A stretch of DNA of 31,367 nucleotides. Origin: Candidatus Thorarchaeota archaeon. Its GTDB lineage: Archaea; Asgardarchaeota; Thorarchaeia; Thorarchaeales; Thorarchaeaceae. This document shows positions 25,191-31,367 of the stretch, piece by piece. The notes under the pieces are model-generated. The model did not search any database and was not told the DNA's origin. It worked only from the letters and a program-made list of their open reading frames with translations. Each line of letters opens with the position of its first letter. The stretch's first letter is position 1. The position numbers and the translations under genes are program-made. The stretch spans positions 1 through 31,367 of the forward strand of contig JAEOUN010000038.1 of NCBI GenBank assembly GCA_016839245.1, read 5' to 3'.

Positions 25191-25487
25191 TTATTTAGAT
25201 TTCATCTTAGGAATCACAACAAAGACAACTAAGAGAACACCTACAACTCCGATGATTGCTACCACGATGATTGGATCAACGGGAAAACCTCAGGTGGATT
25301 TCTACCTCCTCAATAAGTTGTGGTGAAAAGAAATCTAATCATCAGATATTAGTTGAAGGATACTACCTGGTTGACCAAACAAATACGAATGAAGAGCAAA
25401 AAATTCACCATTTATGCCATGTTCCCTCATAGATGATTCAATTAACATACGTAAATCACACGACAGGTATGAAGGGTGAAAATCAAA
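25191..25487 (-). pseudogene. Decayed C-terminally anchored surface protein (frameshifted)
   Basis: Three minus-strand frames in sequence read like one coding region. From about 25487 to 25335: F-D-F-H-P-S-Y-L-S, then M-R-E-H-G-I-N-G-E-F-F-A-L-H-S-Y-L-F-G-Q-P-G-S-I, ending at a TAG. From about 25335 to 25293 a second frame reads D-F-F-S-P-Q-L-I-E-E-V-E-I. From 25289 to 25191 a third frame reads G-F-P-V-D-P-I-I-V-V-A-I, a hydrophobic helix and V-I-P-K-M-K-S-K with a stop. Adding one base near 25290 would join P-P-E to G-F-P-V-D-P, a common junction before such anchors. The anchor part is clear. That all three segments come from one gene is inference. Its 5' part is missing; the terminators of the next gene begin there. 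Confidence 0.45.
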
Positions 25488-25488
25488 A

Positions 25489-25510
25489 GAGAGGGTGGAA
25501 ACCACCTCTC
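25489..25510 (-). terminator. Hairpin terminator, distal of two
   Basis: GAGAGG-G-TGG pairs with CCACCTCTC around a three-base loop (one bulged G). Read on the minus strand it is followed by TTTTGATTTT. It lies about 30 bases beyond the stop of the small membrane gene at 25542 and behind a first hairpin, so termination is doubly secured. Confidence 0.6.
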
Positions 25511-25515
25511 AAAGA

Positions 25516-25532
25516 AAGGTGACTCCCACCTT
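25516..25532 (-). terminator. Hairpin terminator, proximal of two
   Basis: AAGGTG pairs with CACCTT around a five-base loop. The minus strand continues with TCTTT. It is about ten bases after the stop codon of the gene at 25542-25946. Weaker than the distal hairpin. Confidence 0.45.
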
Positions 25533-25541
25533 CCGTTTTCT

Positions 25542-25946
25542 TTAGTCACCCTGCTTTAGGTATCCAATGATTCCAAGAATTAGAAGCACAGATTCAAGAG
25601 GTATCTCAAACATCATCTCTCCGACAAAGGCAGCAGTCGGTGATATGAGAGCCAGTGTAAGAATTTGCCCAATGATCATAGGGATGATGAAGGCAAATAG
25701 AGCCATGTAGGCCACTTTGATGTGCTGCCATTCCCATTTCTTATTGAGAATCATTAGAATATCGAAAAACCCTATGACGACCAGGAATCCACCTAGCACT
25801 CTTGGATGGAACACATTGACCTCCCAGCCAGGAAATAAAGGCGCTATAAAGGTCTCAGTCATAAAGATTAATATGAAACCAAATAGCAAACAGGCAATTC
25901 CATACGCCAACAAGGCTATTTTCGCTAACATTTTTACTTCAGTCAT
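25542..25946 (-). CDS. Small four-helix membrane protein, function unknown
   Basis: The 134-residue product is almost wholly hydrophobic, with four helices at about residues 8-30, 48-66, 75-100 and 112-130. A short motif (P-G-W-E-V-N-V-F-H-P-R-V-L-G) lies in the first loop and K-K-W-E-W in the second. The family is not recognised; it looks like the small DUF-type four-helix proteins common in archaea. The ATG is preceded by GGAGGAG at good spacing, so the transcript has a leader. A perfect 17-base palindrome lies 29 bases upstream of the start. Two hairpin terminators follow the stop. It is divergent from the ABC operon at 26261 across a 314-base regulatory region; a functional link is possible but not shown. 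Confidence 0.7.
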   Translation of the reverse strand: MTEVKMLAKIALLAYGIACLLFGFILIFMTETFIAPLFPGWEVNVFHPRVLGGFLVVIGFFDILMILNKKWEWQHIKVAYMALFAFIIPMIIGQILTLALISPTAAFVGEMMFEIPLESVLLILGIIGYLKQGD

Positions 25947-25974
25947 TGTTACTTTTCTCCTCCAGCAAAATGAG

Positions 25975-25991
25975 CTTAATCTTTGATTAAG
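25975..25991. promoter_or_regulatory. Perfect palindrome, candidate operator
   Basis: CTTAATC-TTT-GATTAAG is an exact inverted repeat with seven-base arms and a three-base spacer. It ends 29 bases before the ATG of the minus-strand gene at 25946, where the promoter or start site should be. Size and symmetry suit a dimeric winged-helix repressor. No second copy was noticed in the window. Confidence 0.5.
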
Positions 25992-26080
25992 AATTCAATT
26001 TGTGATACAATCAAAGGATGAACTAAAACAAAAGTCTTTCTTCTGTTCAGTTATCAGGGATGCAATTCTTCCACGAGTGC

Positions 26081-26097
26081 AAAAATTCATATACTTC
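26081..26097 (+). promoter_or_regulatory. Probable promoter of the ABC exporter operon
   Basis: An A-rich stretch followed by TTCATATACTT resembles an archaeal BRE/TATA pair. It would place the start site near 26118 and give a leader of about 140 bases, unusually long beside the other genes here. A second weak candidate (TTTATGCAT near 26122) would shorten the leader to about 110 bases. Confidence 0.35.
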
Positions 26098-26146
26098 CTC
26101 ATGTTTTCCGAGAATTAGGTGTTTATGCATGCTTAACAAACTTACA

Positions 26147-26250
26147 CGGGAATAATACCCGAGAACGAATTTTCACACTCGGGTTGCAGAAGACCTGAGT
26201 GCAAATGCTGAGCTATTCGAACACCAATACTCTCACCCGAATTTGGGGAG
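26147..26250 (+). promoter_or_regulatory. Hairpin-rich leader with alternative pairings before the ABC operon
   Basis: Related GC-rich arms recur in an otherwise AT-rich leader. CGGG (26147-26150) can pair with CCCG (26158-26161). ACCCGAG (26157-26163) pairs perfectly with CTCGGGT (26178-26184). The same CTCGGGT region also forms a nine-pair stem, CACTCGGGT (26176-26184) with ACCTGAGTG (26193-26201), including one G-U. A further CACCCGAA near 26230 adjoins the GGGGAGG ribosome site. The stems exclude one another, as in attenuators or riboswitches. Alternatively the ACCCGAG-like boxes are repeated operator half-sites on DNA. Confidence 0.45.
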
Positions 26251-26260
26251 GTACTAATCG

Positions 26261-27253
26261 TTGAAACAAAATGCTGTAGAGATAACAGACCTTTCAAAGA
26301 CCTTCATCAGTATTAGAAGGCGAGCAATCGTGGTCCCTGTTGAGAAGACGAGAGTAGAGGCATTGAGGTCCATCAGCTTGGACATTCCGAGAGGTCAAAT
26401 CTACGGCCTTTTGGGGCCCAATGGTGCTGGAAAGACTACTCTAATCAAATGCCTTGCAACCTTAGTCCTTCCAACCTCAGGAACTGCAAGAGTCAATGGA
26501 TATGATATTCTAAAGGAGTCAACATATGCCAGGGCATCTATGGGTGTATGTCAAGGAAATGAGCGTTCAATCTATTGGAAATTGAGTGCACGAGAGAATC
26601 TCATCTTCTTTGGGAAGCTCTATAGAATGACTCACTTTGAAGCAAAAGAGAGGGCAGATGAACTCCTAGGTATGATGGGACTTGAAGAAAAATTGGATGA
26701 AAAGGTAGAGAACTTGTCACATGGAATGCGTATGAAAATAGTATTTGCACGATCTCTGCTTCATGATCCACCGATACTTTTGCTTGACGAACCTACTCAA
26801 GGACTTGATCCTACCTTTGCAACAGATCTTCGAAAATTCATCCGAGACCGATTGAGAGACAGAACCATCTTGCTCACGACGCACTATATGCACGAGGCAG
26901 ATATGCTGTGTGACAAGATTGCCCTCATCAATGAAGGAGAACTAAAGAGCTTTGGAACACCGCATGAACTCAAGGAAGAAGTAAGAAATTATGATAGTAT
27001 CCACATGAAGATAGCTGGCACTCCTGATCTTGATACAATTAAGCATCTGGAAAATGTAATGTCCGCAACATGTAACACACGAAATGGGCATTCTGAGCTT
27101 ATTGTTACAACTCAAGACGGCTATGAGATGGCATATCAGATTCTAGCCCTTATGCACAATACACAAGGAGTCAGGGTAGAGCACTTTGAAATCAAAGAGC
27201 CCACACTTGATGATGTCTTCCTAAAATTGACTGGAAGGAGGATTGAGGATTGA
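26261..27253 (+). CDS. ABC-2 exporter ATP-binding protein
   Basis: The 330-residue subunit has an N-terminal extension with basic loop (S-I-R-R-R-A-I-V-V-P-V) before the first strand, as in larger NatA/DrrA-like proteins. It then has Walker A GPNGAGKTT at about 53-61, Q-loop G-V-C-Q-G-N-E, signature L-S-H-G-M-R-M-K, Walker B I-L-L-L-D-E-P-T-Q-G-L-D-P and switch H in T-T-H-Y. The C-terminal 80 residues form the extra domain usual in this group, ending E-P-T-L-D-D-V-F-L-K-L-T-G-R. The TTG start follows GGGGAGG at 11-17 bases. The stop overlaps the next start (TTGA). It energises the two permeases downstream; drug, lipid or polysaccharide export are the usual roles. Confidence 0.9.
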   Translation: MKQNAVEITDLSKTFISIRRRAIVVPVEKTRVEALRSISLDIPRGQIYGLLGPNGAGKTTLIKCLATLVLPTSGTARVNGYDILKESTYARASMGVCQGNERSIYWKLSARENLIFFGKLYRMTHFEAKERADELLGMMGLEEKLDEKVENLSHGMRMKIVFARSLLHDPPILLLDEPTQGLDPTFATDLRKFIRDRLRDRTILLTTHYMHEADMLCDKIALINEGELKSFGTPHELKEEVRNYDSIHMKIAGTPDLDTIKHLENVMSATCNTRNGHSELIVTTQDGYEMAYQILALMHNTQGVRVEHFEIKEPTLDDVFLKLTGRRIED

Positions 27254-28149
27254 CCCTGACAGAACATGTACTTCAAAAACGCGAGAATGAAATGACGCCA
27301 TACCTGAATGCGTTCAGACCAAGATTGATGGACTGGAGTACGGCAAAAATCTTTGCCGCGAAGAACCTAAGAATTGCAATCAGGTATCCTGCAAACTTTC
27401 TTATCTGGGGAATTTTGCCATTACTTTGGTATGCACCATATCTTCTCATGATGATAGCTATAGCAGGACCGGGTACAAGTCAGTCATTCACAGAACTCTC
27501 TGGTTTTGATGACTTCATCACATTCTCAATCATTGCAGTCTTTGTGTATCAGTATGTAGACAAAAGTATCTGGTCGGTTGGGAATAATTTCCGCTGGGAA
27601 CAATTTTCAGGAACTCTAGAGCCACTCTTTGTGACTCCTGTGCCCAGAATTAGCATCCTTGTAGGTGCTGCGTTTTCCGATACAATTCAGTGCACATTCT
27701 CAGCAACGGTACTATTGATAATTTCCTCTTGGCTTTTTGGTGTGACCTATGCCTTTACCATGGTAGCACCCATTGTAGTTATGTTGACAATGATGGTATT
27801 TGGTCTATATGGATTCAGTTTCCTAATCGCTGGACTCATCTTGGTATTCAAGGACCCAAGTGTGCTGACAGAATTGATATCGAATATCACCTATGTGCTA
27901 TCTCCAATAACATATCCTCTGCAGGCGCTGCCAAGTGCAGCTAGGTATGCAGCTGTGTTAGTTCCATCAACAATAGCTATTGTCACAATACGTGAGTTGG
28001 CGATAACTGGGCTCTTTAAACCATTAGCTTTCTTACAAGCATTCACAGCACTGCTTGGTTTAGTAATCACCTTCTGGATCTTAGGTATCCTAGCCTTCAG
28101 GTGGGGTGAAAAATGGACAAAAGAGAGAGGAAGTATGGGAGGCTTCTAA
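27250..28149 (+). CDS. ABC-2 type permease subunit 1
   Basis: This 299-residue membrane protein has six main hydrophobic helices after a cytoplasmic N-terminus of about 45 residues. R-W-E-Q-F-S-G-T-L-E-P-L-F-V-T-P near residues 115-130 is the conserved cytoplasmic loop of ABC-2 permeases (usual form 'E-x-G-T-L-E-x-L-x-x-T-P'), and D-P-S-V-L-T-E-L is the second characteristic segment. TTG overlaps the ATPase stop, with GGAG nine bases upstream, so translation is coupled. It pairs with the following permease, to which it is similar, presumably as a heterodimer. Confidence 0.85.
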   Translation: MTLTEHVLQKRENEMTPYLNAFRPRLMDWSTAKIFAAKNLRIAIRYPANFLIWGILPLLWYAPYLLMMIAIAGPGTSQSFTELSGFDDFITFSIIAVFVYQYVDKSIWSVGNNFRWEQFSGTLEPLFVTPVPRISILVGAAFSDTIQCTFSATVLLIISSWLFGVTYAFTMVAPIVVMLTMMVFGLYGFSFLIAGLILVFKDPSVLTELISNITYVLSPITYPLQALPSAARYAAVLVPSTIAIVTIRELAITGLFKPLAFLQAFTALLGLVITFWILGILAFRWGEKWTKERGSMGGF

Positions 28150-28150
28150 G

Positions 28151-29026
28151 ATGGCACAAAAAGATACTGAGTCATTTCAGAGAATGTGGATGCGAAGAGG
28201 ATTCCTATCTGAGATGAGAGCAGCATGGGCGATTTCTATCAATGTCTGGAAGATTGAATTGAGCTATCCCCTGAGTGTCCTCTGGTTTGTAGTGATGCCA
28301 TTCCTTTGGTTTATCCCAATGTTGATCACCGGATCAGCAGTTGCAGGAGGAACTGAGTCAGCAGTCCTCTATGACCTTGCAGGTACTCGAGATTGGATTA
28401 CATACATAGCAGTTGGTACATCAATCCTCGGTCTGACTATCAGTATCCTGTGGGGAACAGGATTCTCACTGAGAAGGGAGCAAAATGCAGGAACTCTAGA
28501 AACTCTCATGAGTACGCCCATGGAGCGAAGTACCCTTGTCTGGGGATCTATGCTTCACAATCTCCAACACGGAGGACTCGGAGTCATTCTACAACTTGGT
28601 GCTGCAATACTCTTCTTTGGAGTCACCATCAATGCATGGGGAATTCTACCGGCTCTTGGAATCATAGCACTAGCAATCATTGGTCTTCAAGGAATTGCCT
28701 TTGCAGTTACTTGCATTGTTTTGTTAGCAAAACAGGGTTGGATGATTGTTGAATTCATTTCAAGTGGCCTACTCTTAGTTGCACCGATGGCATATCCACT
28801 ATCAGTATTGCCGCCAATCCTTCAGTATGTAGGAATGGCATCACCACTGACATGGAGTGTTGAAGGATTTAGAGGATTCCTAATGAATGGACTAGCCTAT
28901 CAAGGTGTAGTTCAAGCTGTAATTGCGCTAATCATACTAGATGTAATCTTCTTCATCTTTGGTTCATTGATGTTCAAGTATACAGAACGATATGTACGAG
29001 CAAAAGGTGCATTAGAACAATTCTAA
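28151..29026 (+). CDS. ABC-2 type permease subunit 2
   Basis: A 291-residue relative of the preceding permease, with six hydrophobic helices and the loop R-R-E-Q-N-A-G-T-L-E-T-L-M-S-T-P-M at about 112-128, in the position of the ABC-2 signature. The frame is open further upstream to 28106, overlapping the previous gene. The ATG at 28151, eight bases after GGGAGG and one base after the upstream stop, is clearly the better start. The two permeases arose by duplication and likely form an asymmetric channel with two copies of the ATPase. A strong hairpin and T-run follows the stop and closes the operon. Confidence 0.88.
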   Translation: MAQKDTESFQRMWMRRGFLSEMRAAWAISINVWKIELSYPLSVLWFVVMPFLWFIPMLITGSAVAGGTESAVLYDLAGTRDWITYIAVGTSILGLTISILWGTGFSLRREQNAGTLETLMSTPMERSTLVWGSMLHNLQHGGLGVILQLGAAILFFGVTINAWGILPALGIIALAIIGLQGIAFAVTCIVLLAKQGWMIVEFISSGLLLVAPMAYPLSVLPPILQYVGMASPLTWSVEGFRGFLMNGLAYQGVVQAVIALIILDVIFFIFGSLMFKYTERYVRAKGALEQF

Positions 29027-29031
29027 GCAAG

Positions 29032-29053
29032 GAGGGTTAATCCCTCTTTTTTT
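29032..29053 (+). terminator. Hairpin/T-run terminator of the ABC operon
   Basis: GAGGG pairs with CCCTC around a five-base loop, followed by seven T residues and C. It begins six bases after the stop codon of the last operon gene. It is the clearest plus-strand terminator in the window. Confidence 0.7.
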
Positions 29054-29131
29054 CTTATTATTCCAAATATTTTAAGTCATAACAATACACACCTAATATT
29101 CATCTATGAGATTAATATTATTGGAACCATG

Positions 29132-29140
29132 ATTTATATA
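29132..29140 (+). promoter_or_regulatory. TATA-like box for the second histidine kinase
   Basis: ATTTATATA, followed by AAAG, centres about 25 bases before the ATG at 29161. It predicts a start site close to the ATG; a GAGAGGT in the same stretch may then fall upstream of the message. Confidence 0.45.
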
Positions 29141-29160
29141 AAAGAGAGGTCAGATGATCG

Positions 29161-30999
29161 ATGAATTCAGGTGAAAAAAGTCCAATCACAAGTCTCAATC
29201 CACTTGAGTTCTATCAAATTGTCTATGGCATTTTTCCGCAAGGAGTAATTATTCTTAAAAATGATGAGATATTTTACATAAACAAAGCCTTTGCGGATTT
29301 AGTCGAATACCCAATTGAACAAGTACGTGAGTGGTCTGTTGATGAATTATTCAAATTCCTTTTAACCCAACAAGAAGAACTAAAGAATCTCTATGAGATG
29401 GGAGGAGACCCACATCTTTATGGTGTGATACATCAATTTGAAATCACTACAAGAACTGGCAAGAATAAACACATCGATATGATACCTGTAATGTTCAGTA
29501 TTCAGGGGGAGGAATACTATCATGCAATGCTTATCGATGTGTCCACACGTAACAAAGCTATTCAAGAATTAAAAGAAAGTGAAGAACGTTTTCGAAATAC
29601 ATTCGATAGTATACCAGAACCAGCATATCTTTGGGAGAAAAACCACGAGGGAAAAATCATCCTAAAACTGGCAAACCAAAGAGTCATTGAAATGACTAGA
29701 GGGACATCAAACGTATACGTTGGCAGAGAACCACAAGAATTGTTTGTTAACAATCCAGAATTTGCTGAATATATTCGTCTTACAATGGACACTGGTAAGG
29801 AAATACATACTGAAACTATTGTTACTCATCCACAGATGCCATCTGTTGCGACAGCTCTAGTGAAATGCGTTCGACCAGTTGAGAATCTTGTGTTAATGAT
29901 CAACACCGACATTACTGAAGAACGAAGGGTACAAGAGATTGCCAAACAAAACGAGAAAGAAAAACTGATCATTCTAAATAGTATGCTTGATCATTTAATC
30001 TATTATGAAAGCGATGAACTCAAAATTATTTGGGCAAATAAAGCCGCGGCAGATTCATTGGGCATAACTCCTTCAGAATTGGTGGGAAAATTTTGCTATG
30101 AGATGTGGCAAGGAAGATCTTCTCCATGTGATGATTGTCCCGTTATTAAAACTTGGAGGACAGGTGTTGCACAAGAATTAGAAACTGTCACTCCAGATGG
30201 AAAAATATGGCACATTAAAGGACTACCTGTTAAGGACGTAGCAGAACAGGTAGTTGCTGTAGTTGAGGTTACAAGAGATATAACTGAGAAAAAAGAAGCA
30301 GAAAAGATGATGCAAGAGGAGAAAAATAGAGCAGAATTATATCTCGATTTATTGAGTCACGACCTCAACAATATACATCAGGGTATTATTATTGGACTTG
30401 AGCTAGCTTTACAGGATGCTAAGATAACGGATGAATCCAGATTGCCAATTCAAACCGCCTTAGAGCAAGTAAATCGTGGAGTAAATCTCATAACTAATAT
30501 TCAAAAATTCTCAACGATTGTAGAATTACCCACAAATCTCAGTGATATGTCATTATCACCAATAATTGCAACTGCTATCGAACTCGTACGTAATTCCTTC
30601 CCAAAACAAAAATTACAAACCAATCTTCATCTCTACGATAATAACATTGTTGTCTATGCTGATGAATTTCTTGTAGATGTAATATTCAATATCCTGCACA
30701 ACTCAATGAAATATGATAATAATGAAATTGTTCAAGTTGAAATTGAAGTAGAAGAAAGAGGAGATTATGTAGTAATTCAAGTCAATGACAGAGGACCCGG
30801 AATTGAAGAGAATGTTAAAAGAGCACTTCTTAGTCGATTAGAAACAGGAATCAAAGTCGGATCAGGAATGGGATTAACTCTAGTAAAGAGAATTGTTGAG
30901 AGATATAATGGAAAAATCGAAATTGCAGATCGGATTCAAGGCAGTCATACGCAGGGAACAAGCTTCTCATTATTTATCCCCAAGAGAAAAGAAGAGTGA
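29161..30999 (+). CDS. Soluble PAS histidine kinase with Cys-motif PAS domain
   Basis: There is no membrane segment in 612 residues. PAS-like domains lie at about 18-130, 139-258 and 270-385. The third carries C312, C323 and C326 (C-x10-C-x2-C, in K-F-C-Y-E-M-W and S-P-C-D-D-C-P-V). This motif occurs in many bacterial and archaeal PAS sensors and could bind metal or respond to redox. H400 lies in L-L-S-H-D-L-N-N, the usual phosphoacceptor form for this archaeal kinase type. The ATPase domain has I-L-H-N-S-M-K-Y-D, D-R-G-P-G-I and G-S-G-M-G-L-T-L-V. The kinase should be active. No receiver is adjacent; its partner may be the one at 17640 or elsewhere. It stands alone between a terminator and the sulfate adenylyltransferase gene. 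Confidence 0.85.
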   Translation: MNSGEKSPITSLNPLEFYQIVYGIFPQGVIILKNDEIFYINKAFADLVEYPIEQVREWSVDELFKFLLTQQEELKNLYEMGGDPHLYGVIHQFEITTRTGKNKHIDMIPVMFSIQGEEYYHAMLIDVSTRNKAIQELKESEERFRNTFDSIPEPAYLWEKNHEGKIILKLANQRVIEMTRGTSNVYVGREPQELFVNNPEFAEYIRLTMDTGKEIHTETIVTHPQMPSVATALVKCVRPVENLVLMINTDITEERRVQEIAKQNEKEKLIILNSMLDHLIYYESDELKIIWANKAAADSLGITPSELVGKFCYEMWQGRSSPCDDCPVIKTWRTGVAQELETVTPDGKIWHIKGLPVKDVAEQVVAVVEVTRDITEKKEAEKMMQEEKNRAELYLDLLSHDLNNIHQGIIIGLELALQDAKITDESRLPIQTALEQVNRGVNLITNIQKFSTIVELPTNLSDMSLSPIIATAIELVRNSFPKQKLQTNLHLYDNNIVVYADEFLVDVIFNILHNSMKYDNNEIVQVEIEVEERGDYVVIQVNDRGPGIEENVKRALLSRLETGIKVGSGMGLTLVKRIVERYNGKIEIADRIQGSHTQGTSFSLFIPKRKEE

Positions 31000-31113
31000 C
31001 AAAAGAGTCAATAGAATACATCAAAACATGCTATTTGACAAGCAGTTACAAAGGTCAAGATAGAAAGCCTAATAGGTAGCAACTATTCGCGAGGGTCATA
31101 CCGAGGTATTTCC

Positions 31114-31367
31114 ATGATAGAGGCTCATGGCGGACGACTTATTGACCGTACACTAAGTGATTCTGAACGAAGACGAATTCTTGATGGTTTTTCTCAGCTT
31201 CATCAAATAGATGTAACCAGAGAGATTGCACAAGAGATATACAACATAGCTCAAGGAGTTTTCAGTCCATTAGAAGGTTTTCTAACTAGGACTGATTTTG
31301 AAAGTGTTTTACGAAAAGGAAGACTCGCGAATAATATAGCTTGGACTATCCCTATTGTCTTTGATGC
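31114..31367 (+). CDS. sat: Sulfate adenylyltransferase, N-terminal part (runs off window)
   Basis: The first 84 complete codons are present. MIEAHGGRLIDRTLS is the typical opening of archaeal and bacterial ATP sulfurylases ('HGG-x-L-V/I-x-R'). It is followed by the N-terminal PUA-like domain with N-I-A-Q-G-V-F-S-P-L-E-G-F-L and W-T-I-P-I-V-F-D. The enzyme joins sulfate and ATP to form APS, or runs in reverse in dissimilatory metabolism; which applies here cannot be told without the neighbours. The catalytic HxxH lies beyond the window. The ATG has GAGGT about five bases upstream, overlapping a small palindrome (ATACC-GA-GGTAT, 31098-31109). Confidence 0.85.
   Translation, partial: MIEAHGGRLIDRTLSDSERRRILDGFSQLHQIDVTREIAQEIYNIAQGVFSPLEGFLTRTDFESVLRKGRLANNIAWTIPIVFD

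Noticed and set aside
24828..25232. Long plus-strand frame opposite the EamA gene
   Set aside because: It is a shadow of the EamA coding strand and has no recognisable features.
31098..31109. ATACC-GA-GGTAT palindrome before sat as an operator
   Set aside because: The arms are only five bases and overlap the ribosome site; too short to claim without other copies.

Overview
The window looks like an AT-rich archaeal chromosome segment, most likely from an uncultivated Asgard-type lineage. A Thorarchaeota-like source is my impression from the gene families, not something I could test. Archaeal signs are TATA-like boxes 20-35 bases before many start codons, apparently leaderless genes beside genes with GGAGG-type ribosome sites, frequent TTG starts, NosD-like surface proteins with C-terminal membrane anchors and threonine-rich stalks, winged-helix proteins carrying membrane segments, and archaeal-style PAS histidine kinases with stand-alone receivers. 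I see no tRNA, rRNA, CRISPR array, IS element or phage module.

Layout. Positions 1-1360: the 5' end of a minus-strand AlkZ-like winged-helix protein, an anchored surface protein and a small membrane protein. 1.7-6.7 kb: two paralogous NosD-like beta-helix surface proteins in tandem, the first with an uninterrupted 30-threonine stalk. 6.75-10 kb: an AlkD-like repair protein, divergent from an ABC ATPase/permease pair. 10-12.6 kb: a short gene remnant and a DUF3160 extracellular protein, divergent from a winged-helix membrane regulator. 13.4-17.4 kb: a divergent SDR, an Fpg/Nei-like glycosylase coupled to a HEAT-repeat protein, a polyprenol/phytol kinase-like membrane protein, and a tandem SRPBCC protein. 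17.6-21.2 kb: a signalling group of receiver-GAF protein, GbsR/MarR-like regulator and triple-PAS histidine kinase. 21.4-25.1 kb: DUF362 protein, zinc-ribbon membrane protein, ICMT-like methyltransferase and EamA transporter.

The EamA gene is flanked by two gene wrecks. One is an HtrA-type protease that lost its whole catalytic core by an internal deletion. The other is a frameshifted, C-terminally anchored surface protein that still has its terminator. From 25.5 to 29.05 kb a small four-helix membrane protein diverges from a three-gene ABC-2 exporter operon. That operon has a long, hairpin-rich leader and ends at a clear hairpin/T-run terminator. A second PAS histidine kinase and the start of sulfate adenylyltransferase close the window.

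No single dramatic new system stands out. The best leads are the Fpg-like protein without the N-terminal catalytic proline, coupled to a HEAT protein; the overlapping alternative hairpins before the ABC operon; the perfect palindrome before the small membrane gene; and the two gene wrecks around the EamA gene.
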